This document shows positions 24,713 to 32,857 of a DNA stretch of 64,000 bases, piece by piece. This DNA comes from Microcoleus sp036704825. Its GTDB lineage: Bacteria > Cyanobacteriota > Cyanobacteriia > Cyanobacteriales > Microcoleaceae. The first letter of the stretch is position 1. Each line of letters starts with the position of its first letter. The notes below the pieces were generated by a model, which was given only the letters and a program-made list of their open reading frames with translations, searched no databases and had not been told where the DNA came from. The stretch is taken from assembly GCA_036704825.1 (NCBI GenBank), contig JAUBSN010000014.1, positions 47,903 through 111,902 on the forward strand, read 5' to 3'. A program made the position numbers and the translations under genes.

Positions 24713-25183
24713 TTAAAATTTCTCCATCAAATCTTTTTCTAGGGCATAAACATCTCGTAGCTGTTGCAGCGCCGCCCCAGAAATGACCGATTTAATAGTA
24801 GCTACGAGTTTGCCCCACTCCAGCAATCTGTCAACTGAAACAGCTTTTTTAAACTTGTAGGTGTAGAATTTCGTCCAAAATGCTGGTGCTTGCTTGCTTT
24901 TCCAGCGTTTGTACCATCTGCCAAAATCTTGAAGTGCGATCGGCTTTACTTCTAAAATAGGGGGAAAATCGGCGTAGCTGACAAACTGGCTGATGCCTTG
25001 GGCGTGCACGTATACCATGTAGCGGCAGCATTCGATGCGGTAAATCTCGTCTGCTGCGATATTGAACAGGAGTGCGACTGTTTCTTCGGTAACGAATCTC
25101 GCCAGCGGATGCAGGATTGGCGATTTGTGAATTATTCTCGATTCTGCGATCGTCGGCGATTTTGCCGGAGTTTCTGATATCAT
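24713..25183 (-). CDS. Hypothetical protein (156 aa)
   Basis: The 156-residue protein begins MISETPAKSPTIAESRI and holds hydrophobic/aromatic clusters (YRIECCRYMVYVHAQGISQFVSY) and a basic WYKRWKSKQAPAFWTKFYTYKFKKA region. It has no signal peptide. I recognise no domain; the sequence looks coding because of its sustained amphipathic pattern. It is divergent from the small HTH gene across a 176-bp gap holding a CAGGACAGA/TCTGTCCTG inverted repeat (about 25232-25256). Confidence 0.55.
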   Translation of the reverse strand: MISETPAKSPTIAESRIIHKSPILHPLARFVTEETVALLFNIAADEIYRIECCRYMVYVHAQGISQFVSYADFPPILEVKPIALQDFGRWYKRWKSKQAPAFWTKFYTYKFKKAVSVDRLLEWGKLVATIKSVISGAALQQLRDVYALEKDLMEKF

Positions 25184-25359
25184 AATAGACGCATCTCTTG
25201 ATTGTAGGTGTGTACATCTTTTTGGTGTAGATGTGCAGGACAGAGATTATCTGTCCTGATTAGGTTTAATAGACGATCGCCCTTTAGTTTTCCAGCCCGG
25301 GGGGCGATCGGCTTTTTAGATGAATTTATTCTAAGGTGTTATAGCACCCATTGTCAAGC
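25184..25359. promoter_or_regulatory. Divergent promoter region with hairpins
   Basis: The 176-bp gap between two divergent genes holds a CAGGACAGA..TCTGTCCTG inverted repeat at about 25232-25256. A CGATCGCCC...GGGCGATCG stem with a downstream T-run (25274-25318) could terminate rightward transcription. This resembles the hairpin at about 27660-27700. Confidence 0.45.
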
Positions 25360-25572
25360 ATGGGTTTAGTAAGAATTAAAGTCAGAGAACTAGCCGCAGA
25401 GAAAGGTTGGACATTCAAGGAAGTTTCAGAACGTTCTGGGGTAATGTACAACACTGTCAAGCATTATGCTCGTTGTCCAGGGCTGACAACGGTTGACTTT
25501 ACTTTGCTGCGGAAGTTAGCTCGGACTTTTGATGTGATGATTGAGGATTTGGTTGAGGTTTTGGAGGAATAG
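25360..25572 (+). CDS. Small Cro/CI-type HTH regulator
   Basis: The 70-residue protein (from ATG 25360; a TTG at 25351 would add three residues) is essentially one helix-turn-helix domain of the HTH_26/Xre type: RELAAEKGWTFKEVSERSGVMYNTVKHYARCPGLTTVDFTLLRKLARTF. It is short for a repressor and lacks a sensor. Neighbouring duplicated segments suggest a mobile-element or toxin-antitoxin background. Its target is unknown. Confidence 0.7.
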   Translation: MGLVRIKVRELAAEKGWTFKEVSERSGVMYNTVKHYARCPGLTTVDFTLLRKLARTFDVMIEDLVEVLEE

Positions 25573-25715
25573 GTCCATCGACCTTTCCACATTTCCACTA
25601 GAAGTTTTGTTCCGTCTTGTCAAGACGCGCTTAAGCACTTTGCATCGCAGCTAAAAGCTCAGCTTAAAGGTCCTAAGATTTAGTCAAAGTTGTTAATCTC
25701 CCGTTAAGTAATTGG

Positions 25716-25797
25716 ACAGAATTAATTACACACTGATTTTTTGCTAATTTTTTACTAGACAAGGCTTGTCGCCCAATTTTTGTGTAATTAATTGTGT
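25716..25797. repeat. 82-bp element with 17-bp inverted repeats
   Basis: GACAGAATTAATTACACA (25716-25733) and TGTGTAATTAATTGTGTC (25780-25797) are inverted repeats with one mismatch; 13 bp (AATTAATTACACA) match perfectly. The sequence is present in the 25.7-kb copy of the duplication and absent from the 27.4-kb copy. It could be a tiny MITE; no clear target duplication is seen. Confidence 0.55.
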
Positions 25798-25861
25798 CTT
25801 ACTACTTACCTTTGTGACAATCAAGCAATTTGTTTCGGGGCCTCGGATTCATCTGTGGGAT

Positions 25862-25895
25862 CGATCTAAAATCTAAAATTTAAAATCTAAAATTG
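25862..25895. repeat. TAAAATC heptamer tandem repeat
   Basis: Four heptamers (AATCTAAAATTTAAAATC...) end three bases before the ATG of the next gene, replacing a Shine-Dalgarno site as at coaBC. Confidence 0.75.
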
Positions 25896-25896
25896 G

Positions 25897-26091
25897 ATGA
25901 CTAGAGCCAGTACCGCCATCGGGGTGAGCCCCATCATCAAGGAAATTGTGCAGAAAAAGGCGCTAGCAACCCGACTAACGCTGAAGGAAATTATCTATGT
26001 CGGGATGCTGGCGATTGATGAGTTGGACGAAAAGCGCCTGCAAGAATTGGCTGACAAGGTGCATCAGATGCAGGTGAATGGGGAAATTTGA
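25897..26091 (+). CDS. Small hypothetical protein, intact paralogue
   Basis: The 64-residue protein runs MTRASTAIGVSPIIKEIVQK, then KALATRLTLKEIIYVGMLAI and DELDEKRLQELADKVHQ. The ALATRLTLKEIIYVGMLAIDEL pattern resembles small ribbon-helix-helix or antitoxin-like proteins, but I cannot assign it. A near-identical copy with an internal stop lies at 27453-27647. The shared flanking DNA shows a segmental duplication. Confidence 0.6.
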   Translation: MTRASTAIGVSPIIKEIVQKKALATRLTLKEIIYVGMLAIDELDEKRLQELADKVHQMQVNGEI

Positions 26092-26199
26092 GGCGATGAG
26101 GGCGATTTCCTACGGGATAGCTACGCTTCACACACTTCGGGGGAACTAAGGCAAGGGCGCTCCTATGGAATTCGTCTACTGAAACAAATTCTCATTTTT

Positions 26200-26541
26200 T
26201 TACCAATAAATTGGGGTCTTCTTCTCCTCAACAGGAGCGTTCTCCCATCTAGTATTTGTACCCGTGGCGGTACTCTTAGCCCCACACAGTTTGCTCAAAT
26301 CGACTATGGTGCTATCCGAGCGCTGATAAAAACACAAAGGTGGATCGTTGGATTGAGCATTGGGTGGAGCAAAAGTAGCAGGCATGGAAAAGCGCTCAGA
26401 AGACTGCCTCGGCATTGGGGATACTGGAACTTTCATCTCGGTGGTTTGATCTGAGGGTTTTGCACGGGCTGCGTCGACCTTGACCATTCCTGAAAGCAGC
26501 AGAAATGCCACCGAAAGCAGGAGGAGATTGGAGCGTTTCAT
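26200..26541 (-). CDS. Secreted hypothetical protein in globin operon
   Basis: The 113-residue protein has a signal peptide (MKRSNLLLLSVAFLLLSGMVKVDA) and a mature low-complexity region rich in Pro/Ser/Met. It includes LCFYQRSD and LSKLCGAKS, which contain two cysteines. It starts one base after the stop of the exported truncated-haemoglobin gene upstream (TAATATG), indicating an operon. The family is not recognised. A longer reading of the same frame would start inside the globin gene, so I take the ATG at 26541. Confidence 0.65.
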   Translation of the reverse strand: MKRSNLLLLSVAFLLLSGMVKVDAARAKPSDQTTEMKVPVSPMPRQSSERFSMPATFAPPNAQSNDPPLCFYQRSDSTIVDLSKLCGAKSTATGTNTRWENAPVEEKKTPIYW

Positions 26542-26542
26542 A

Positions 26543-27082
26543 TTACTTTTCGACAATCTTGCTTCTGAGACTATTAACAAATGCCAGGACTTCGGCTTTC
26601 TCTGGTAGATTGACCCTATTTTTATCGAGAGCTTGGGACACATCATTAGCAAAAGCGTTAAATTCATTGTTCGTGAGACCTCCATCCATTCCACTATGGG
26701 AAAGCTTCATAGTCCGCCCTGTATAAACACAAGGCCCCCCTGCCGCTTGGCAGAATTGATCCACTAACAACTGACGCAGCCTCTGTTGTGAGTTTGTGCT
26801 CAAGCCAATAAAGTATTTACCAATTACTGGGTCAGCGAATATGAAAGTTGCTGAATCATCAATGACGGCTGCGATCGCGTTGTAGCCTCCCAGCCTAGTG
26901 TAGAGAGAATTTCCTCCGGGAACTTGTGCAATCAGGTCTGTAGTTACTTTCTCTGCTGATACTTCTGCTGACATCACCGGCGTAGAACGAGCGAAACTAG
27001 GGCTTAGTCTGAAAGTAGTCACAACTATGACTGTGATAGAAATTAATGTCAACAACGTTGCCAAAGATTTACTGAGTTTCAT
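26543..27082 (-). CDS. Exported group-1-like truncated haemoglobin
   Basis: The 179-residue protein has an N-terminal signal/membrane segment (ATLLTLISITVIVVTTF) and a linker, then a truncated globin core from about residue 58: SLYTRLGGYNAIAAVIDD, then FADPVIGKYFI, QRLRQLLVDQF, AAGGPC and VYTGRTMKLSHSGM, and VSQALDKNRV. The GG pairs and His129 (proximal, LSHSGM) fit trHb group 1, with likely O2/NO binding. The Phe-Tyr pair at helix B (DDFYARV in typical members) is replaced by DDSATFI, so the usual distal Tyr may be missing. Export of a truncated globin is unusual. It forms an operon with the secreted protein downstream. Confidence 0.85.
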   Translation of the reverse strand: MKLSKSLATLLTLISITVIVVTTFRLSPSFARSTPVMSAEVSAEKVTTDLIAQVPGGNSLYTRLGGYNAIAAVIDDSATFIFADPVIGKYFIGLSTNSQQRLRQLLVDQFCQAAGGPCVYTGRTMKLSHSGMDGGLTNNEFNAFANDVSQALDKNRVNLPEKAEVLAFVNSLRSKIVEK

Positions 27083-27452
27083 TGAAAAATCTCCAATTGT
27101 GATGGTAATATGGTTAATTGAATCTTCAGCACTAAGTCATTTACAGATACATAAGCTTAAGAAGCCGGAAGCCGAAGTATAAGCCCAACTAAACTTAGTC
27201 TTTCGCTCTGTGCGATCGTAAAGAGGCGAGGGTAAAGAGCGATCGCTCTGCACATTAATTGATAACTTTACCATCAAATCATCTTACGGTAGATTTTGTA
27301 ATATTTCTTACATAAGTCAGCATTTGCTGATTGATTGACTTCACATTGTGTTGCATCTTGTCAAAACGCGCTTAAACAAGTTGCATCGCAGCTAAAAACT
27401 CAGGTTAAAAGTCCTAAGATTTAATCGAAGTTGTTAATCTGCGGTTAGTTTT
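27083..27452. other. Intergenic region with duplicated leader
   Basis: The first about 270 bp probably carry the globin promoter. The last 95 bp (27355-27447) are the duplicate of 25613-25705. Confidence 0.55.
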
Positions 27453-27647
27453 GTGACGAGAACTCGTACAGCCATTGGAGTCAGCCCCATTATCAAGGAT
27501 ATTGTTTAGGAAAAGGCGCTAGCAACCCGACTAACGCTCAAGGAAATCATCTATGTCGGGATGCTGGCGATTGACAAGCTAGACGAAAAGCGCTTGCAAG
27601 AATTGGCTGATCGGGTGCATCAAATGCAGGTGAAGGGTGAAATTTGA
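27453..27647 (+). pseudogene. Duplicate of the 25.9-kb small gene with nonsense codon
   Basis: From the GTG at 27453 the frame reads MTRTRTAIGVSPIIKDIV, then TAG (27507-27509), then EKALATRLTLKEIIYVGMLA and IDKLDEKRLQELADRVHQM, ending at TGA 27645-27647. It is co-linear with the 64-residue gene at 25897. CAG in that copy corresponds to TAG here, so one change accounts for the break. Upstream DNA is also shared. Confidence 0.9.
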
Positions 27648-27726
27648 GGCGATGAGGACGATCGCCCTTTTGGTGAAGTGACGTTCGGGGCGATCGGGCT
27701 TCTCAAAACTTCAAGAACTGGTAAGC

Positions 27727-27882
27727 TTAGCTTTTTGATTGCTTGTATGCTCTTAGCCAATTTAAGCCGCGCTTAGCACCTAGTTTTTTCTGCATATCTT
27801 CCAGAGAACTGTAAACGGAACTTACCCCTGCAGGGGGTAGTTTCGGTGGCTGTATTCTTTGAGCTGTATTCGTTTTATCCAT
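27727..27882 (-). CDS. Possible small protein (51 aa)
   Basis: The frame encodes MDKTNTAQRIQPPKLPPAG followed by VSSVYSSLEDMQKKLGAKRG and a basic end. It could start earlier at 27939 (70 residues). The C-terminal half looks protein-like, but no ribosome-binding site or known family supports it. It also contains the 16-bp sequence that recurs in inverted orientation at 28077-28092. Confidence 0.3.
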   Translation of the reverse strand: MDKTNTAQRIQPPKLPPAGVSSVYSSLEDMQKKLGAKRGLNWLRAYKQSKS

Positions 27883-28067
27883 TTGGCAGTTCCAATTTTG
27901 TAGCCATGTATTTAAGATTTTCTTAATATTTAGCACCAAAGTATTGCTGTATCATAAAATTAACTCAAACCCTCTCCACATAAGCGCTGTAAAAAGTTGT
28001 AGTCATGTACTTGATTTTCCCGCTGCAGGAAAGTATTTCCCTGTAATGGTTTCAGAAGAAATGAATC

Positions 28068-28136
28068 TTATGTGCGGGGTAAGTTCCGTTTAATCCGTTC
28101 CCATTGGTCGTCGCGCCAAGCATAGCGTCGGCTCAT
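28068..28136 (-). pseudogene. N-terminal remnant of an IS5-type transposase
   Basis: From ATG at 28136 the frame reads MSRRYAWRDDQWERIKRNLP and stops after two more residues. The RRYAxRDDQWxRIKxxLP pattern is the N-terminus of IS5-family transposases that precedes the catalytic domain. Only 22 codons remain. The 16-mer GGGGTAAGTTCCGTTT at its end (28077-28092) is repeated inverted at 27813-27828. Confidence 0.6.
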
Positions 28137-28239
28137 CAAAAGGCTCCTCCTGAAAGTAAATGATTGTAGTTCCGTAATATCTTCACACAATGTTCAAAAA
28201 GTCAACCACTCTATTTGATGACACGCCCTCGAGCATTTT

Positions 28240-28572
28240 TCACGAGCCAAGTTTGAAAGCCTCCACAAATAAATTGTAAGTGACGCCAACTTTCAGAGCA
28301 TTGAGCATCTCCACCCAAAAAGAACCTGCTACAGGCCGCGGGCCGGCGTAAACCAGCCAGTTGGCGAACTCCGTCAACAACACCAACAGCCCGGCCGCGA
28401 TAATATCCCAATCAGCAGATTGTCCGGCGATCGTCGAAATAGCTGTTCCCAAAAAAGTGCCAAACAGCAGGCTAATTAGCAGGAGCGAAATCCGCCGCCA
28501 AGGATTGTTCAGCCAGCGTCCGAATCGCTCGCCCAGAACATCAATCAATCGGTTAATTCGGGTATTCTGCAT
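28240..28572 (-). CDS. ycf20: Ycf20/DUF565-like membrane protein
   Basis: The 110-residue protein begins MQNTRINRLIDVLGERFGRW, then NPWRRISLLLISLLFGTFLG and TAISTIAGQSADWDIIAAGL. This is the conserved start of Ycf20/DUF565 proteins of cyanobacteria and plastids. Two membrane helices are visible (about 28-50 and 55-80). A plastid homologue in green algae/plants has been linked to photoprotection (non-photochemical quenching), a role not shown here. The start ATG is followed closely by the NPWRR motif at the usual position. Confidence 0.85.
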   Translation of the reverse strand: MQNTRINRLIDVLGERFGRWLNNPWRRISLLLISLLFGTFLGTAISTIAGQSADWDIIAAGLLVLLTEFANWLVYAGPRPVAGSFWVEMLNALKVGVTYNLFVEAFKLGS

Positions 28573-28933
28573 AAAAGTTATACAATTTGAGATTTGAGAT
28601 TTGAGATTTGAGATGCGGAATTACTGATGAGTATTGGGGTTTGGAGTACGGGTCTAGAGTGGCACTCTTTTTTTTAACTGGTATTAAAAGTTATACCGAC
28701 GAGCAAACAAATGCCCCTCCCGGCCAACTCCAAATCCTTGCCGGAGTCAGTATGTCGCCATCTAAAATTTCAAATTTAACATCTAAGATGGTATTGAGCG
28801 ATCGCGGACTTATAGCCGAGAACGGTCAAGTAATTAAGTGTAGCTGTATCTTGTGGCACAGCAGCCCCTGGTTTTACATTAAAAATAGTTAAGACTCATT
28901 GCCGGTGCAGTCTATCCTTTAAGCCTAAAATTT
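28573..28933. other. Intergenic region with GATTTGAGATTTGA repeats
   Basis: A (GATTTGA)n run lies just after the ycf20 start at about 28589-28616 (minus-strand promoter side). A 94-codon plus-strand frame from 28608 is AT-rich with no Shine-Dalgarno and no recognisable content, so I do not call it a gene. Confidence 0.5.
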
Positions 28934-29512
28934 ATGAATCTTAAAATTTACCAGATCGTAATTGGAGTGTCGATCGTCCTAATTACAGGAATGTTTCTAG
29001 GACGTTTTGAAATCACTATCTCCAACGGTTCAAATCAGTCCAGCGATTGGCCCTCACAAGCCACCGCATATCCCCCCACACCCCCCGTTTCCCCAGTCGC
29101 CACAGCTTCTGCAGCCACCGCCAGCGAACCCAAACCCGACTCAACACCAACCCTCCCAGATCCAGAGGAGGAATTGCTTTCGTCAATCCCTGTAAATGCT
29201 AAAGCCTCCGGCCTTTTGCGCGTCAGCAACCGCAGCGAACACCCAGTGCGAGTGGCCTTGCTGTCGAAACGGCAAGCCAAGGAATCCTACGGCAAACCCG
29301 CGCACTGGGATTTTGCGCCGGGGGAAGGCGGCGGCAAGGGACTGATGCTATCGCTGCCGGAGGGCAAGTTACAAGTCAAACGGGGAGACATTCTGGTGGT
29401 TTTTGCTCAGGATGGTTCTCGCCGCTACTGGGGACCTTTCGTCGCTGGGGAGACACCATCGCCGGCTTGGAACAGCACAGCCGGAGAATGGCAATTAATT
29501 TTGCAGCCGTGA
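28934..29512 (+). CDS. Membrane-anchored hypothetical protein
   Basis: The 192-residue protein has one N-terminal hydrophobic helix (IYQIVIGVSIVLITGMFLGRF) and a Ser/Pro/Thr/Ala-rich linker (about 30-75), then a compact C-terminal domain. That domain contains LRVSNRSEHPVRVALLSKRQ, WDFAPGEGGGKGLMLSLPEG, and KRGDILVVFAQDGSRRYWGP. I do not recognise the domain; the GDILVVFAQDGSRRYWGPF pattern suggests a beta-sandwich. It is probably periplasmic. The next gene starts 140 bp downstream. Confidence 0.6.
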   Translation: MNLKIYQIVIGVSIVLITGMFLGRFEITISNGSNQSSDWPSQATAYPPTPPVSPVATASAATASEPKPDSTPTLPDPEEELLSSIPVNAKASGLLRVSNRSEHPVRVALLSKRQAKESYGKPAHWDFAPGEGGGKGLMLSLPEGKLQVKRGDILVVFAQDGSRRYWGPFVAGETPSPAWNSTAGEWQLILQP

Positions 29513-29651
29513 ACGCTTAGCTGCAGGTGCCGAGATTTTGGTCGAGAAAGCCGGTTGATACGGTTTTATTGAGAATGGTGCAACATCTGAGTTTAACTGG
29601 ATTCGATCGAATTGGGAGTTTCTAGAATGCGAATCTTTCGGTAGACTCTCT

Positions 29652-31703
29652 ATGCGAGCTACAATTTTAAATCTAAAATCGCAGGAAGTTTGGGTGAAGG
29701 AAGTTATTAAAAATTTGTCAGAGTTTAGAAATCGCCCGTTAGCGAAGCCCGCCCCTACGGGGGCTACGCCAACGAAGAGGATTGCACCTTTGCTGCTATC
29801 GATTTTATGGCTGTGCGCGATCGCCTGGGTAGGTTTCTTGTGGAATCTCGGCAACATCGGTTTAGTTGACGAAACCGAACCGCTGTTTGCCGAAGCCGCC
29901 CGTCAAATGACGGTGACAGGAGATTGGATCACTCCTTATTTCAACGGCGAAACCAGGTTTGACAAGCCGCCGTTGATTTACTGGCTGATGGCGGTGGCTT
30001 ACCGCACTCTGGGCGTTAACGAATGGGCCGTGCGTCTTCCCTCGGCCTTGTGCGCGATCGGTCTTACTTGCCTGGGATTTTATACACTCTCGAAGGAAAA
30101 AGGAATAAGGAAGGAGGAAGAAGGAAGAGGGAAGGAGGAAGAAGGAAGAAGGAAGGAGGAAGAAGGGCACGACACGGATTCGGAAACGGATACACGGATG
30201 AATGCAACTGTCTTTCCTCCCTCGTCGAGCTCCCACTCTCCCACTCCCCCACTCTCCCCCTCTCTTCGTATTCCTATTTTTCTTTCTACTCCTTGGATTG
30301 GTGCTGCCCTAATAGCTTTAAATCCCCAAACTATAGCCTGGGGACGGACTGGCGTTTCAGATATGCTATTAGTCGGCTGTATGTGTTCGGCACTGCTGGC
30401 ATTTTTCCTCGGTTACACTCTAGAAGAACAGAGAGAAAAAACAGAATTTTCTACCGTTTCCGCTTCCCGATTTCCCAATAAGTGGTACCTGACTTTTTAC
30501 GTACTAATTGCCTTAGCAATTCTGGCTAAGGGGCCTGTTGGAATTGTCGTGCCAGCGCTGATTGTTGGCAGCTTCGGGCTTTATTTGGGAAATTTTTGGC
30601 AACTTTGGCGCGAAATGCGTCCGGTGTCGGGAATCTTAATTATTCTGGCGATCGCCCTGCCTTGGTACATTTTGGTTATTTTAGCCAACGGTCAAACTTA
30701 TATTGACAGCTTTTTTGGCTATCACAATTTCCAGCGTTTTACTGGAGTAGTCAACAAGCACTCGGCGCCTTGGTATTTTTACTTTTTTGTAGTGCTAGTT
30801 GGTTTTGCACCTTGGTCGATTTATTTGCCGGTGGCGATCGCCCGCACCCGTTTTTGGCAGCGCAGTTACTGGCGCCGTCAACCGCGATCGGCTCAGTTGA
30901 GTTTATTTGCCCTATTTTGGTTCGGCTGCATCTTTGGCTTTTTCACGATCGCCGTGACCAAATTGCCGAGTTATGTATTGCCTTTAATCCCCGCCGCTGC
31001 GATTTTGGTAACGCTGCTGTGGAGCGATATTATTGCAGGCAACGAACCAAAAAACAGGCGGGCAAAGTTAGAAATAAAATCTGATTTTTTACCGCGAGGG
31101 CTGTTAGTTACATACATTTTCAATGTCATATTTTTATTAATTGTAGCCGGAGCAACTTTCTACAGCTACAACTGGCTGGGAGACGACCCGGCAATGCCGA
31201 ATTTTCCCCAAGCAATTCAGGAGTCGGGATTGCTGATTGTCGGCGGTGCGATTTGGATAACTACAGCGGTGGCGATCGCACTTTTACTTTGGCAACGGCA
31301 ACAGCGCTGGATTTTGGTTGCTAATTTCATCGGGTTAGTAGCATTTATCATCTTTGGTCTTACTCCCGCCTACAAAGCGGTCGATATCAACCGCCAGTTA
31401 CCTCTGAGACAGTTAGCACAGGTTGCGGTTCAACAAAAACTGCCGGGGGAAGAGTTTATTATGGTTGGTTTCTGGAAACCCAGTCTGGTTTTTTATACCC
31501 AAGGGCCGGTGACTTACTACCGAGCTGTCACAAAGGCGATCGACTACATTAAGGAATCTAAAAACCCAACTTCTCCCTCTATTTTGTTGCTGGGATATCC
31601 AGAGAAATTTGTGCAATTAGGATTGCAGCCAAATCAATATCAATTGTTGGACAGTCGGGGCGCTTACCAACTCGCCAGGGTTCCGAGAACAGCGTTTCGC
31701 TAG
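29652..31703 (+). CDS. GT39/ArnT-like membrane glycosyltransferase with repeat-derived insert
   Basis: The protein has about 12 hydrophobic segments and the signature GLVDETEPLFAEAARQM near its start, typical of the GT-C fold (ArnT/PMT family) that uses lipid-linked sugars as donors. It also has FDKPPLIYWLMAVAYRTLGV and LAKGPVGIVVPALIV. Within the first third, about residues 148-205 are read from intergenic-type repeats: a GGAAGAAGGAAGG tract (repeated GKEEEGRRKEEEG), then a GGATTCGGAAACGGATAC stretch, then CTCCCACTCTCCCACTCCCC. The reading frame stays open throughout. A further GCCCGCCCCTACGGGGGC repeat lies in the N-terminal 25 codons. The start at 29652 is therefore uncertain. Confidence 0.8.
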   Translation: MRATILNLKSQEVWVKEVIKNLSEFRNRPLAKPAPTGATPTKRIAPLLLSILWLCAIAWVGFLWNLGNIGLVDETEPLFAEAARQMTVTGDWITPYFNGETRFDKPPLIYWLMAVAYRTLGVNEWAVRLPSALCAIGLTCLGFYTLSKEKGIRKEEEGRGKEEEGRRKEEEGHDTDSETDTRMNATVFPPSSSSHSPTPPLSPSLRIPIFLSTPWIGAALIALNPQTIAWGRTGVSDMLLVGCMCSALLAFFLGYTLEEQREKTEFSTVSASRFPNKWYLTFYVLIALAILAKGPVGIVVPALIVGSFGLYLGNFWQLWREMRPVSGILIILAIALPWYILVILANGQTYIDSFFGYHNFQRFTGVVNKHSAPWYFYFFVVLVGFAPWSIYLPVAIARTRFWQRSYWRRQPRSAQLSLFALFWFGCIFGFFTIAVTKLPSYVLPLIPAAAILVTLLWSDIIAGNEPKNRRAKLEIKSDFLPRGLLVTYIFNVIFLLIVAGATFYSYNWLGDDPAMPNFPQAIQESGLLIVGGAIWITTAVAIALLLWQRQQRWILVANFIGLVAFIIFGLTPAYKAVDINRQLPLRQLAQVAVQQKLPGEEFIMVGFWKPSLVFYTQGPVTYYRAVTKAIDYIKESKNPTSPSILLLGYPEKFVQLGLQPNQYQLLDSRGAYQLARVPRTAFR

Positions 31704-31745
31704 TGCCTATAGTGCGATTTGATACTTGTTGAAAAAGGTAGAAAA

Positions 31746-32273
31746 ATGATTAAAACTAACAATCTTCAACTACTTCCCGTCGCAAGGATTCACATAGAAG
31801 CTTTCTTACGAAGTAAAAGCGAGCTTGCAGCAATTTTAAATGTCATCGTGCCTAATAGCTGGCCTCATTTCCCGGAAGCATTTTCCCTCCCTGCTGACGA
31901 ATCTTGCGAATCCAATCCGCCTCCAACTGACTTGCGCAACTACTTCTTTATTCATCCAAAAAATCAAGTGCTTGTCGGCAACGGAGGTTTCAAAGGCTCA
32001 CCTGATGAGTCGGGGACTATAGAGATAGGTTATGAAATTGCTTCCGAATATTGGAATCGCGGGTTTGCAACTGAGGTGGCACAGGGAATGATCGATTATG
32101 CTTTCGCTCACGAGGAGGTGAAAGCAGTCATCGCTCACACTTTAGCAGAAAAAAATGCCTCGAATAGGGTGTTGCAAAAAGTGGGAATGAAGTTCATTGC
32201 AGAGGTGGACGATCCTGAAGAAGGCAAGATATGGCGATGGCAAATAAGCAGGGATGAATATCATCCGACTTGA
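31746..32273 (+). CDS. GNAT family N-acetyltransferase
   Basis: The 175-residue protein fits the GNAT fold: the N-terminal helices, GGFKGSPDESGTIEIGYEIA, then the acetyl-CoA loop ASEYWNRGFATEVAQGMIDYAF and NASNRVLQKVGMKF. The acceptor is unknown (a RimJ/L-like group judged from EIGYEIASEYWNRG). I start at the ATG at 31746, which has AAAGGTAG upstream; a TTG at 31719 is also open. It follows the glycosyltransferase by 42 bp, so it may share its transcript. Confidence 0.85.
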   Translation: MIKTNNLQLLPVARIHIEAFLRSKSELAAILNVIVPNSWPHFPEAFSLPADESCESNPPPTDLRNYFFIHPKNQVLVGNGGFKGSPDESGTIEIGYEIASEYWNRGFATEVAQGMIDYAFAHEEVKAVIAHTLAEKNASNRVLQKVGMKFIAEVDDPEEGKIWRWQISRDEYHPT

Positions 32274-32638
32274 ACTGTAAAGCCGTTTCGCTGTTTAAGC
32301 CACTGGTTTTGGCGGTAATTTGAAGGTTCTAGGTTGGAGCATTAAATCTGCCAGATTGAATAAAAGCTATAATCCAGTCACTACCTAAAACCCGAAGCTC
32401 GGAGCCTACAATGGTTTCAATTCTCAACAAACCCTCCTCGTTAATCCATGAGATTTGCATTGAAAAAGTCGATCGGTGTATGTAAGTGCATGAAAAAGCT
32501 AGTAGAAAATATAGAAGGGGCTCTCCCGTAGTTATTAATGATGATAATTAGCCTACCATTTGTTCGACCTATCCTCAACTTGCCTGAAACAAGGGATAAT
32601 GGATAGGATGCCATTTTAATTGTAAAAGTGTGGTAGCC
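32274..32638. other. Intergenic region, no gene seen
   Basis: AT-rich stretch with an ACAAGGGATAATGGATAGGATG tract (about 32590-32610) upstream of the toxin-antitoxin pair; the likely promoter lies here, but no sites are clear. Confidence 0.4.
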
Positions 32639-32857
32639 ATGACTGAGTTACTGGAACGTGCGATCGCCAAGTTGAAAACATTGTCTGCCAGCGAGCAAGA
32701 TGCCCTCGCTTCAATGATTCTGGAAGAACTGGAAGACGATATGCGCTGGGATCGAGCATTCTCCCGTTCCCCCGATGCTCTTGCTAAACTCGCAGCGACC
32801 GCAATGGCTGAGTATCGTGCAGGCAAAACCCAAGAACTCGATCCAGAAACATTGTGA
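32639..32857 (+). CDS. Type II antitoxin-like protein
   Basis: The 72-residue acidic helical protein (MTELLERAIAKLKTLSASEQ, then DALASMILEELEDDMRWDRA and FSRSPDALAKLAATAMAEYR) fits antitoxins with a 'MILEELEDE' amphipathic helix and a C-terminal toxin-wrapping tail. Its stop overlaps the next gene's GTG by 4 bp (GTGA), the usual translational coupling of TA pairs. The start at ATG 32639 is preferred over GTG 32630. A specific family name is not certain. Confidence 0.75.
   Translation: MTELLERAIAKLKTLSASEQDALASMILEELEDDMRWDRAFSRSPDALAKLAATAMAEYRAGKTQELDPETL

Larger units (their letters stand above)
25573..25896. other. Intergenic region with duplicated segment and inverted-repeat element
   Basis: 25613-25705 (CTTGTCAAGACGCGCTTAAG...) is about 85% identical by eye to 27355-27447, so it belongs to a segmental duplication that includes the next gene. 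The part between 25716 and about 25890 is missing from the other copy. Confidence 0.65.

Noticed and set aside
28608..28892. 94-codon frame after ycf20
   Set aside because: No ribosome-binding site, odd composition and lies in the promoter-side gap.
29862..30252. Minus-strand frames rich in Phe/Leu/Ser opposite the glycosyltransferase
   Set aside because: They are the complement of the GGAAGAAGG repeat insert, not genes.
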